Part shown: positions 25,890 through 34,053 of the stretch, in pieces
Numbering within the stretch: position 1 is the stretch's first letter
Layout of the letters: every line of letters begins with the position of its first letter
DNA from: Sedimentitalea todarodis
GTDB lineage: Bacteria > Pseudomonadota > Alphaproteobacteria > Rhodobacterales > Rhodobacteraceae
Direction of reading: 5' to 3'
NCBI RefSeq assembly: GCF_032595355.1
Contig: NZ_JASMWN010000004.1
Location: forward strand, 186,001 to 250,000
Length of the DNA: 64,000 bases
Program-made: the position numbers and the translations under genes
Notes under the pieces: generated by a model
The model's input: the letters and a program-made list of their open reading frames with translations, nothing else
Databases searched by the model: none
Told to the model about the DNA's origin: nothing

Positions 25890-27401
25890 ATGCTGCTGAC
25901 ACCCGACCTTGACAGCTTTGCCCGCGCCTACGAGGCGGGGGAAAATCAGGTTGTCTATACGCGTCTGGCCGCTGATCTGGACACGCCGGTGTCACTCATG
26001 CTCAAGCTGACGGGTGCCCAGAAGGACGCCTTCATGCTGGAATCGGTGACAGGCGGTGAAATTCGCGGGCGCTATTCGATCATCGGGATGAAGCCGGACC
26101 TGGTCTGGCGGTGCCGGGGCACCGAAAGCGCATTGAACAGATCCGCCCGCTTTGATCCGGACGCGTTCGAGTCGCAGCAGGGTGATCCGATGGCCAACCT
26201 GCGCGCCCTGATTGGCGAAAGCCACATCGCGTTGCCCGACGATCTGCCACAGGCTGCCGCCGGACTGTTCGGCTATCTCGGCTATGACATGGTGAGGCTG
26301 GTCGAACATCTGCCGGATGTGCCCCCCGATCCGCTGGGCCTGCCCGATGCGATGATGTTGCGCCCGTCGGTCGTGGCCGTTCTGGATGGGGTCAAGGGCG
26401 AGGTCACCGTGGTCTCTCCAGCCTGGAAGAGCGACGGGCAGTCCGCGCGCGCGGCCTATGCACAGGCCGCCGAACGGGTCATGGATGCGGTGCGCGATCT
26501 TGAGCGTGCCATGCCCGCCGAGACCCGCGATCTTGGCGATGCCGCCGAAGTTGCGCCTCCCGTGAGCAATTTCACCCCAGCGGCCTACAAGGCGGCGGTC
26601 GAGACGGCCAAGGACTATATCCGTGCCGGAGACATCTTTCAGGTCGTACCGTCTCAGCGTTGGACGCAGGATTTTCCCCTGCCCCCCTTCGCGCTTTATC
26701 GCAGCCTGCGCCGGACCAACCCGTCGCCCTTCATGTTCTATTTCAACTTTGGCGGTTTCCAGGTGATCGGCGCATCGCCCGAAATTCTGGTCCGCGTGTT
26801 TGGCAACGAGGTCACCATCCGCCCGATCGCAGGCACCCGCCCGCGCGGTGCGACGCCGGAAGAGGACCGCGCGCTGGAAGCTGACCTGCTGGCGGACAAG
26901 AAGGAGCTGGCCGAGCATCTGATGCTGCTCGACCTGGGCCGGAACGACACCGGTCGGGTCGCCCGTATCGGCACGGTGCGCCCCACCGAGAAGTTCATCA
27001 TCGAGCGCTACTCCCACGTTATGCACATCGTCAGCAACGTCGTTGGCGAACTGGACGAAGGCAAGGACGCCCTTGACGCGTTTTTTGCCGGAATGCCTGC
27101 GGGCACGGTCAGCGGCGCACCAAAGGTGCGCGCCATGGAGATCATCGACGAACTGGAGCCGGAAAAGCGCGGCGTCTATGGTGGCGGCGTCGGCTATTTC
27201 TCGGCTGGTGGCGACATGGACATGTGCATCGCACTGCGCACGGCAGTGGTTCAGGATCGCAAGCTCTATGTTCAGGCCGGTGGCGGGGTCGTCTATGACA
27301 GCGATCCCGAGGCCGAGTATCAGGAGACCGTCCACAAATCCAACGCCATCCGCCGCGCTGCTGCGGATGCGGCGCGATTTACCCGGAATGGCAATAGCTG
27401 A
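25890..27401 (+). CDS. trpE: anthranilate synthase component I
   Basis: Converts chorismate plus glutamine-derived ammonia to anthranilate, first step of tryptophan synthesis, together with a TrpG subunit that is not in the window. The 503-residue protein has the Trp-sensing N-terminal region (LxSVTGGEIRGRYS, the LLES-like feedback site), and the chorismate domain with PSPFMFYF, GTRPRG (about 311-316) and the Mg site near VSNVVGEL. It is not fused to TrpG. Starts 9 bases after ppiD with GGCGGAG upstream; a hairpin follows the stop. Confidence 0.95.
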   Translation: MLLTPDLDSFARAYEAGENQVVYTRLAADLDTPVSLMLKLTGAQKDAFMLESVTGGEIRGRYSIIGMKPDLVWRCRGTESALNRSARFDPDAFESQQGDPMANLRALIGESHIALPDDLPQAAAGLFGYLGYDMVRLVEHLPDVPPDPLGLPDAMMLRPSVVAVLDGVKGEVTVVSPAWKSDGQSARAAYAQAAERVMDAVRDLERAMPAETRDLGDAAEVAPPVSNFTPAAYKAAVETAKDYIRAGDIFQVVPSQRWTQDFPLPPFALYRSLRRTNPSPFMFYFNFGGFQVIGASPEILVRVFGNEVTIRPIAGTRPRGATPEEDRALEADLLADKKELAEHLMLLDLGRNDTGRVARIGTVRPTEKFIIERYSHVMHIVSNVVGELDEGKDALDAFFAGMPAGTVSGAPKVRAMEIIDELEPEKRGVYGGGVGYFSAGGDMDMCIALRTAVVQDRKLYVQAGGGVVYDSDPEAEYQETVHKSNAIRRAAADAARFTRNGNS

Positions 27402-27426
27402 GCGCAAAATTCTGCGGGTTATGTGA

Positions 27427-27485
27427 GGGGGCTCCGCCCCGCCGCCCTGCGGGCGGCTCCCCCGGAGTATTGATGCAAAGATGAA
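27427..27485 (+). terminator. GC hairpin after trpE with conserved tail; repeat element copy
   Basis: GGGGG (27427-27431) pairs with CCCCC (27459-27463) around the inner stem GCCGCCC/GGGCGGC (27441-27447/27451-27457). It is followed by GGAGTATTGATGCAAAGATGAAGG, close to the tail after the minus-strand hairpin at 18941-18961 (GGAGTATT, four bases, CAAAG, one base, TGAA). Likely ends the ppiD-trpE transcript. Confidence 0.65.
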
Positions 27486-27643
27486 GGCGCAGCTGCGGCC
27501 TAGAGCGCTCGGCGTTTGGCTTGGCTCAGCCAGTATTACCTAACACGTTGAAATCTGGTATTTCCGACAGCGTTGGGTGGGTCAGTTGAAGCTCGAAACG
27601 CCAACGCCTGCAGGGTCTGGTTTCCAGCAGAGCAATTAATAAT

Positions 27644-27669
27644 GGGCCGCCCCGTTTCGGGGTTAGCCC
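27644..27669 (-). terminator. probable rho-independent terminator of ndk
   Basis: On the minus strand, GGGC-CCCCG-AAA-CGGGG-GCCC arms (27644-27647, 27650-27654, 27658-27662, 27666-27669) are followed by ATTATTAATT, about 40 bases past the ndk stop. The stem has small internal loops and the T-run is interrupted. Confidence 0.6.
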
Positions 27670-27707
27670 TTTGTCGTTCGGTTCCGCATTCGGCCCCGCG
27701 AGACCGG

Positions 27708-28130
27708 TCAGCCGACCAGTTCGAGGCCGGCAAAGAAGTAGGCGATCTCGGTTGCGGCGGTTTCGGGGGCATCTGAACCGTGCACCGAGTTTTCGCCAAC
27801 CGATTCGGCGAATTCGGCACGGATGGTGCCCGGCGCTGCGTCTGCCGGGTTGGTGGCGCCCATGATTTCGCGGTTCTTGGTGATCGCGTTCTCGCCTTCC
27901 AGGACCTGAACCACGACTGGTGCGGAGGACATGAACGCGCACAGTTCGTCGTAGAACGGGCGTTCATTGTGCACGTCATAGAAGACACCGGCCTGTGCCT
28001 TGGTCATGTGAATACGCTTTTGCGCGATGATGCGCAGACCCGCGTCTTCAAACTTGGCGTTGATCTTGCCGGTCAGGTTGCGGCGGGTGGCGTCGGGTTT
28101 GATGATCGAAAAGGTGCGTTCCAGTGCCAT
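27708..28130 (-). CDS. ndk: nucleoside diphosphate kinase
   Basis: Transfers phosphate between nucleoside di- and triphosphates. The 140-residue protein has the usual short bacterial length, the N-terminal ERTFSIIKPDA, and the active-site histidine H117 in ENSVHGSD. The ATG at 28130 has GGAGA upstream. Single-gene transcript, ended by the hairpin at 27644-27669. Works downstream of the ribonucleotide reductase encoded in this window. Confidence 0.95.
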   Translation of the reverse strand: MALERTFSIIKPDATRRNLTGKINAKFEDAGLRIIAQKRIHMTKAQAGVFYDVHNERPFYDELCAFMSSAPVVVQVLEGENAITKNREIMGATNPADAAPGTIRAEFAESVGENSVHGSDAPETAATEIAYFFAGLELVG

Positions 28131-28263
28131 CGGGTATCTCCATCATTGGTCGGCGGATTGGCCCGCCGGACTGTCTCGCGCGCCGCCTAGCATGGGCTGG
28201 CCGCTTTGGAAAGGCGCGTTGGCGCTCTGAAGGCCGCATTTGGACTGCCATGGGCGCGCCGCA

Positions 28264-28826
28264 TCAGGTGACGTCCGGCAGCGGGCCGATCTGATCAAGC
28301 CATCGGACATAGAGCGCAGACAGCAAACCGAGTTCCGCTGATCATCGACATAATGCCCAGAACCGCAAAGGGCGCGTGCTCGGCGGTCACGATCGCGTCG
28401 GTGCCGCTGGTCAGAACGGCGCCAATTCCAACCGCCAGGGCACCCGACAGGCCACAGGCCGTGCCTGCAAGGCTGGGGCGCACCAACAGGAGCCCCGCAC
28501 TGCGCTGGCCGTGGTCAACCCGTTCCAAACTCCGACGGCAACGGCGGAGGCAGAGAACTCCCAACCGACGCTATCGCGAAGACGGCCACGGAAACGAGGA
28601 GCACTGGGCGGCGCCCAAACCTGTCGGACATCGGCCCGACGATGATCTGCGGCACCGCCGTGATCGCAAGATAGCCGGAAATCGCAAGGTTCACATGGCC
28701 CCAGGACACGTCGAATTCCTCGGCGATCTGCGCCACAGACGGCAGGATCATATTCAGCAAAACCACCGATACGGCCGTAAGGATCACGAGCGTGAACAGG
28801 TGCGATGGGCTTTGCGCAAGTTGCAT
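28264..28826 (-). pseudogene. decayed Bcr/CflA-type MFS drug efflux gene
   Basis: Two remnants in different frames remain. The 5' part (from an ATG at 28826) reads about 80 codons of MFS helices 1-3, including the SDRFGRRPV signature, then goes off frame and stops near 28515. The 3' part (about 28500-28330) encodes a late MFS helix pair (RPSLAGTACGLSGAL), shifts frame again near 28345, and ends with GLLSALYVRWLD and a stop at 28264. Some 200 codons between the parts are missing. The function would have been multidrug efflux. It lies between ndk and yheS and is presumably not expressed as a working protein. Confidence 0.8.
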
Positions 28827-28922
28827 GTCAATCGCGATGATTTCGGCGTTCCGAACAAAGCTGCGCCAACACATCGGGGATAGGCTTTCCATAGCCTCCC
28901 CGGCTCTGCTAAGAGCCGCCTC

Positions 28923-30776
28923 ATGTTACGCATAAATGATATCACCTATTCGGTCGAAGGCCGCCCGCTGTTTGAGTCGGCCAGCGCCACGATCCCGACC
29001 GGGCACAAGGTTGGCATGGTCGGTCGCAACGGCGCTGGCAAGACCACGCTGTTCCGTCTGATCCGGAGCGAACTGGCGCTTGAAGGCGGCTCGATCAGCC
29101 TGCCGTCGCAGGCTCGCATTGGCGGCGTCGCACAGGAGGTGCCCGGCAACGAGGTGTCCTTGCTGGACACCGTGCTGGCCGCCGACACAGAGCGCGCCTC
29201 GCTGCTGGCCGAGGCCGAAACCGCCACCGACCCGGCGCGAATCGCCGAAGTTCAGACGCGGCTGACAGATATCGACGCCTGGTCCGCCGAAGCGCGTGCG
29301 TCCTCCATTCTGCGTGGCCTGGGTTTTGACAGCGAAGAACAGGCCATGCCCTGCAGCGCCTTTTCCGGCGGTTGGCGGATGCGGGTGGCATTGGCCGCAG
29401 TCCTGTTTGCACAGCCAGACTATCTGCTCCTGGACGAACCGACCAACTACCTGGATCTCGAAGGCGCGCTGTGGCTGGAAAACTATCTCGGACGGTATCC
29501 CCACACCGTGATCATCATCAGCCATGATCGTGAATTGCTGAACCGGGCAGTGGGCGGCATCCTGCATCTGGAGAACCGCGGGCTGACCTATTACACCGGC
29601 AACTACGACCAGTTTGCCCGCCAGCGCGCCGCCAATCGCGCGGTGCAGGCGGCGGCGGCCAAGAAACAGGATACAAGGCGCGCGCATCTTCAGGCTTTTG
29701 TCGATCGTTTCAAGGCCAAGGCCAGCAAGGCCAAGCAGGCGCAGAGCCGTGTCAAGATGCTGGAAAAGATGGAAACCATCCGCGCGCCCGAAGACGCCGC
29801 GCGCACAGTGTTTTCCTTTCCCGAACCCGAGGAACTGTCGCCTCCGATCATCGCCACCGAAGGGGTGAAGGTCGGCTATGGCGACACCGTGGTATTGCGC
29901 AATCTGAATCTGCGCATCGATCAGGACGACCGCATCGCCCTGCTCGGCAAGAACGGCCAGGGCAAATCGACGCTCGCCAAGCTGCTCAGTGACCGGCTGG
30001 CACCGATGGCGGGCAAGATGAACAGTTCCAACAAGCTGCGTATCGGGTTCTTTGCACAACATCAGGTCGAGGAATTGCGCGTCGACGAAACCCCGTTGCA
30101 ACACCTGCTGCGCGAACGCCCCGCCGAGGGGCAGGCCAAGCTGCGCGCGCGTCTGGCCGGGTTCGGTCTTGGCGCGGATCAGGCCGACACGGTGGTCGGG
30201 CGGTTGTCCGGCGGGCAAAAGGCGCGGCTGTCGCTGTTGCTGGCCACCCTGTCCGCGCCGCACCTGCTGATCCTGGATGAGCCGACCAACCACCTCGACA
30301 TCGAAAGTCGCGAGGCGCTGGTCGAGGCGCTCACGGCCTATTCCGGCGCGGTCATCCTGGTCAGCCACGACATGCATCTGCTGTCGCTGGTGGTCGACAG
30401 GCTCTGGCTGGTATCCGACGGTACCGTACAGCCCTATGAGGGCGATCTGGGCGCTTATCGTGATCTGTTGCTGGCACGCGACAAACCCCCGCGCAAACAG
30501 CAGGAAGAGGCCAAGCCAAAACCCAAGCGCCCCTCGCGTGACTCAATTCTTGCATTGCGCGCCGAAGCCCGCAAAGGTGAGGAACGGGTGCAAAAACTCA
30601 ACGCAATGCGCGACAAGCTAGCCAACAAACTGGCGGATCCCGCGCTCTACGAAGACGAAAAGAAAGGCGAAGCCGAGGTCTGGCAGCGCAAGTACGCAGA
30701 AGTCATGAATGGACTTGACCGCGCTGAAGCTCTTTGGATGAGCGCGCTGGAAAAACTGGAAAGAGCAGAGACATGA
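28923..30776 (+). CDS. ABC-F family ATPase, YheS-like
   Basis: A 617-residue soluble protein with two ABC domains and no membrane segment, so not a transporter. Domain 1 has Walker A GRNGAGKTT (34-42) and signature SGGWRMR; domain 2 has GKNGQGKST (about 340) and SGGQKAR; each is followed by LLDEPTN. The linker contains RFKAKASKAKQAQSR, and a charged coiled-coil tail follows domain 2. Linker and SGGWRMR are those of the YheS branch, whose members act on stalled ribosomes. Its TGA overlaps the ATG of marC. Divergent from the decayed MFS gene. Confidence 0.9.
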   Translation: MLRINDITYSVEGRPLFESASATIPTGHKVGMVGRNGAGKTTLFRLIRSELALEGGSISLPSQARIGGVAQEVPGNEVSLLDTVLAADTERASLLAEAETATDPARIAEVQTRLTDIDAWSAEARASSILRGLGFDSEEQAMPCSAFSGGWRMRVALAAVLFAQPDYLLLDEPTNYLDLEGALWLENYLGRYPHTVIIISHDRELLNRAVGGILHLENRGLTYYTGNYDQFARQRAANRAVQAAAAKKQDTRRAHLQAFVDRFKAKASKAKQAQSRVKMLEKMETIRAPEDAARTVFSFPEPEELSPPIIATEGVKVGYGDTVVLRNLNLRIDQDDRIALLGKNGQGKSTLAKLLSDRLAPMAGKMNSSNKLRIGFFAQHQVEELRVDETPLQHLLRERPAEGQAKLRARLAGFGLGADQADTVVGRLSGGQKARLSLLLATLSAPHLLILDEPTNHLDIESREALVEALTAYSGAVILVSHDMHLLSLVVDRLWLVSDGTVQPYEGDLGAYRDLLLARDKPPRKQQEEAKPKPKRPSRDSILALRAEARKGEERVQKLNAMRDKLANKLADPALYEDEKKGEAEVWQRKYAEVMNGLDRAEALWMSALEKLERAET

Positions 30777-31405
30777 GTATCGATTCTGCCTTTCTGGTCA
30801 CAACCTTTGTCACGTTGTTCGTCATTATCGATCCATTCGCGCTCGCTCCCCTGTTTCTGGCGCTGACCCACGGCAAGTCAGCGCAGGAGCGGCGCGCCAT
30901 CGCGGTGCGCGCCTGCCTGACATCGATGGGGATTCTGACGGTTTTTGCGGCGTTCGGTGAATCGGTGCTGAATTTTGCGGGCATCTCGATGCCGGCATTC
31001 CGCGTGGCCGGCGGCTTGCTTCTGTTCCTCACGGCACTGGATATGTTGTTTGAACGCCGCACCAAGCGACGCGAAAATCAGGCGGAAGAATCCGAAGAGG
31101 AAGACGGGCACGATCCTTCGGTGTTTCCGCTGGCAATCCCGCTGATCGCCGGGCCGGGATCGATTGCCTCGATGATACTGCTGACCGGCCAGTCGCCCGG
31201 ATTGCAGGGGCTGGTTCTGGTGGTGGCTGTGATGATCGCAGTGGTTACCCTTTCCCTGATTAGTTTCCTGGCCAGCGGCATGATGGAACGGGTGCTGGGC
31301 AAGACCGGCATCAACGTGATCACCCGTCTTCTGGGCATGTTGCTGGCGGCCCTGGCCGTACAGTTTGTGCTGGACGGGCTGCGCGACTTTGGCTTCGTTG
31401 GCTAG
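30773..31405 (+). CDS. MarC family integral membrane protein
   Basis: A 210-residue inner membrane protein with about six transmembrane helices split by a charged cytoplasmic loop (RRTKRRENQAEESEEEDG, about residues 97-114). The start FVTLFVIIDPFALAPLF and the PLAIPLIAGPGSIASM segment are the family repeats. MarC proteins were once linked to drug resistance; their function is unsettled. The ATG overlaps the stop of the ABC-F gene (ATGA), giving translational coupling, though no functional tie is known. Confidence 0.9.
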   Translation: MSIDSAFLVTTFVTLFVIIDPFALAPLFLALTHGKSAQERRAIAVRACLTSMGILTVFAAFGESVLNFAGISMPAFRVAGGLLLFLTALDMLFERRTKRRENQAEESEEEDGHDPSVFPLAIPLIAGPGSIASMILLTGQSPGLQGLVLVVAVMIAVVTLSLISFLASGMMERVLGKTGINVITRLLGMLLAALAVQFVLDGLRDFGFVG

Positions 31406-31456
31406 GATCCGCGTGGATCGTGCCTACATCTGTCCGGTGAGATGGGGTGATTGGCG

Positions 31457-32038
31457 ATGGCTTCCATAGAACTGGGAAATCTGATCTATCTGGTGCTGCT
31501 CCTTGTGATGGTGCTCACCTGGTTTGTCGCGCAGAACCGCCAGTCGCTTGGCAAGCTGGCGCAGCAGGCATTGGCTTGGGGTCTGATTTTCGTCGGGGTG
31601 ATTGCCGCAATCGGGGTCTGGGATGATATCCGCCAGACCCTGCGCCCGACGCAAAGTGTCATCACCGAGACCGGCCAGATCGAAGTACCGCGCGCGCCGG
31701 ATGGACATTACTATCTGACCTTGCTGATAAACGACAAACCGATTGATTTCCTGGTTGATACGGGGGCGTCAGAAATGGTCCTGACTTCGGCCGATGCGGA
31801 ACGGGCCGGGTTGTCGCTGAATGATCTGATCTATTCCGGACGCGCCTTTACGGCAAACGGCGAGGTTCGCACCGCACGTGTCACGCTGGACAGTGTTGAA
31901 CTGGGGCAGGTCCTTGACCGAGATGTGTCTGCCTGGGTCAACGAAGGCGAAATGGAGCAATCGCTTCTGGGTATGGCCTATCTGCGGCGCTGGAGCCGGA
32001 TCGAAATCAGTGACCGCGCCCTGATCCTGACCCGCTGA
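31457..32038 (+). CDS. membrane-anchored retropepsin-like aspartic protease (clan AA, TIGR02281-type)
   Basis: A 193-residue protein with two N-terminal hydrophobic segments (about 8-25 and 40-54) and a periplasmic domain of about 125 residues. The catalytic motif FLVDTGASEMVLT has the aspartate at D101; one copy of the motif means it must dimerise, as retropepsins do. The TIGR02281 group is frequent in alphaproteobacteria and its substrate is unknown. I chose ATG 31457 over a TTG six bases earlier; GGGGTG lies upstream. It starts 51 bases after marC. Confidence 0.9.
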   Translation: MASIELGNLIYLVLLLVMVLTWFVAQNRQSLGKLAQQALAWGLIFVGVIAAIGVWDDIRQTLRPTQSVITETGQIEVPRAPDGHYYLTLLINDKPIDFLVDTGASEMVLTSADAERAGLSLNDLIYSGRAFTANGEVRTARVTLDSVELGQVLDRDVSAWVNEGEMEQSLLGMAYLRRWSRIEISDRALILTR

Positions 32039-32099
32039 GCGCGCGCAGCGCTCCCGTGTGTCAGCGGCGCCATTTTGAATATCTGCTCCCGGCCCGAAC

Positions 32100-33026
32100 T
32101 TATCTCTCTGGCTCCTTGCTGATCACGGTCGTAACAGTTCGGGTTGAGCGGCTTTGCGTAAGAGCGATCGCACCCAGAACCAACACGCAGGCAACCGCTT
32201 GTGCGCCCGTGATAACCTCGCCGAAGGCAAAAATACCGACCGCGAACATCGTGGGCAGTTCGATACTGCCTATGACAGCGGTGCGCGTCGCCCCGATGAC
32301 AGGTGAACAGACGGTATAAATCAGTTGCGGAACAAGCGCGGTCACGAGACCGATCCCGACGATCAGAAACCAGTCATTTCCACTCTTTGGCAGCACATCT
32401 TCGATCTCGGATGAGAGAATGAGCGGCACAAGCCCGATGACCGACCCAAGCGAGACCGACGCTATTCTGGCCAAAGGGGCAATGCGCGCCAAGCGGTGCA
32501 CCAAAACACATATGCCAAAGCCAAATCCAAAAGGGGCCGCCAATGATATCAAGAGCGTTGGTATCTGGTCTGCATGCACAGAAGCAGGAGACCCTGCAAT
32601 TATTGCGGCAATGACTATCAATCCAGCAGCTACAAGGCTGCGCCGTGTCGGCGTGTCGCCGAAAATCGCCCAAGCGATGAGGATCGTGAACACGGGATAC
32701 GTCATATAGAGAACGCCAACCGTCGATGCAGGAACTGTCTCAAGAGCGGTGACATAGCCGACCCAGCCAAGCCCCATGACTGCGCCAGCGGTCAGACCCC
32801 AGACAATTTCGCGCCACTTTGAGCGATGCTTCAGCAGTGCTGGCAACAGGATGATCGCGGCCAATATGTACCGATAAAACGCAACCGCGTAGGGCGCGAG
32901 CCCCTGATCGGTGAGACCACGGCTGAAATAGGGTACGAAGCCAAAACAGATGGAAGCAAAAAACACACCGGCCCCTGCAAGGGCATAGGGTGTGGCCTGA
33001 TGAATGGGTGAGGTCAATTTGTTCAT
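32100..33026 (-). CDS. EamA/DMT family transporter
   Basis: A 308-residue protein with ten predicted transmembrane helices in two EamA repeats, including SICFGFVPYFSRGL in the first and an ELP/F segment (SIELPTMFAVG) in the second. Substrate unknown. It is somewhat less GC-rich than its neighbours (30/60 in the hand-counted lines at 32521 and 32581, though 37/60 at 32161). It sits alone, convergent with the retropepsin gene. Confidence 0.85.
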   Translation of the reverse strand: MNKLTSPIHQATPYALAGAGVFFASICFGFVPYFSRGLTDQGLAPYAVAFYRYILAAIILLPALLKHRSKWREIVWGLTAGAVMGLGWVGYVTALETVPASTVGVLYMTYPVFTILIAWAIFGDTPTRRSLVAAGLIVIAAIIAGSPASVHADQIPTLLISLAAPFGFGFGICVLVHRLARIAPLARIASVSLGSVIGLVPLILSSEIEDVLPKSGNDWFLIVGIGLVTALVPQLIYTVCSPVIGATRTAVIGSIELPTMFAVGIFAFGEVITGAQAVACVLVLGAIALTQSRSTRTVTTVISKEPER

Positions 33027-33182
33027 CCCTGACAGCTATCACTCAATTCTGCGGCTGCCACCCACACCCAAAAGGCAAGGCCAGACTGTCAGCACGGCAG
33101 CAAAAAACACGGTGGCCCACCCAACCCGACAGAGTTCAAGACAACAGGATCACCCGTCGCCGACATCGACCGAAGTCACCGG

Positions 33183-33638
33183 CTAGCGTTCCGCTTTCTT
33201 CTCCCACCGGCCGCTCTCCTCGGACCAGTATTGCGCCGAACAGCCCGCTTCGGTCAGCGCCTTCCACTGCACGCGCGCGCGCTGGACCGCAGGAGGATCG
33301 TTGCCATCAAACAGCACGCACACCCGCGCAAGCGCCGTTACTTCATCAGGCATGATCTCGGCCCCGTCCACCGTCATCATGCAGTCTGGCGTGTTGGTGG
33401 CCGTGTTCGTGGTGAGCAGGATCGGCTGATCCACGTCATGCGGACCTCCGGCGGTCCCATGTGGAAGAAATCCGTCATCGGGGCCAAGCCAAAGTTGTTC
33501 GTCAAGCCACGCCATACGGGCGGCGTCTGTACCGCGCACGGCAATCCGCCACCCCGCCTGCCGCGCCTTGCCCAGAAGCACCGGCAACGTGTGTTCGAGC
33601 GGTTGACGCGTGAGGTGATAGAAATAGGCAGCGCCCAT
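33183..33638 (-). CDS. holC: DNA polymerase III subunit chi
   Basis: The chi subunit links the clamp loader to single-stranded DNA binding protein. The 151-residue protein has the family start (AAYFYHLTRQPLEHTLPVLL), the WRIAVRG strand, the LWLGPDDGFLPHG loop and the VLFDGND segment. Its ATG overlaps the TAA of the VOC gene by one base (TAATG), and pepA lies just upstream of that, matching the pepA-holC neighbourhood common in proteobacteria. Confidence 0.9.
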   Translation of the reverse strand: MGAAYFYHLTRQPLEHTLPVLLGKARQAGWRIAVRGTDAARMAWLDEQLWLGPDDGFLPHGTAGGPHDVDQPILLTTNTATNTPDCMMTVDGAEIMPDEVTALARVCVLFDGNDPPAVQRARVQWKALTEAGCSAQYWSEESGRWEKKAER

Positions 33639-34036
33639 TACCGTGCCGCCATTGGATCATAGTCGCCCAGCGTCCAGATGTGACCTTCAGGATCGCGTAG
33701 GGAAAAGCTCGCCCCGCCATAGGATTGATCCTCAAGCGGCATGACGATCTCGGCTCCTGCCGCGACCACCTGTGCATATCGAACCGCGAGATCATCGACG
33801 ACAACGTAGATGGACGTGGTGACGCCCCCTGCCAGAGCAGGATCGGTCATGACGTCGTCAAACGAACCATCATTGGGCGGGCCAAACATCATCAGCCCAC
33901 GTCCCAACCTGATCTGCGCATGCACGATGCTGCCGGCGTCATCCCGGTAGACCGCGTGTTCGACTAACCCGAGCACATTTGTGACAAAGGCCAGCGCGGC
34001 TTCGCAATCGCGGTATCGGGTGGCGGGAATGAGCAT
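33638..34036 (-). CDS. VOC (glyoxalase/bleomycin resistance) superfamily protein
   Basis: A 132-residue protein made of paired beta-alpha-beta-beta-beta units. Near the N terminus is the RYRDCEAALAFVTNVLG helix and in the last quarter the SLRDPEGHIWTLGDYDP strand typical of VOC proteins. Metal ligands and substrate are not obvious. It is wedged between pepA (17 bases upstream) and holC (one-base overlap) in a leftward operon; it interrupts the usual direct pepA-holC order. Confidence 0.85.
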   Translation of the reverse strand: MLIPATRYRDCEAALAFVTNVLGLVEHAVYRDDAGSIVHAQIRLGRGLMMFGPPNDGSFDDVMTDPALAGGVTTSIYVVVDDLAVRYAQVVAAGAEIVMPLEDQSYGGASFSLRDPEGHIWTLGDYDPMAAR

Positions 34037-34053
34037 TGCGGATCGGGTCCTGA

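Larger units (their letters stand above)
27402..27707. other. intergenic region between trpE and ndk with two terminators
   Basis: Convergent 306-base gap. It holds the trpE-side hairpin with its conserved tail (27427-27485) and the ndk-side terminator (27644-27669). No gene is supported in the rest; the frame running left from 27942 is a shadow of ndk. Confidence 0.6.

Noticed and set aside
28926..30377. Open frame of 483 codons on the minus strand inside the YheS-like gene
   Set aside because: Antisense shadow of the ABC-F gene; low-quality composition rich in Gln and Arg.
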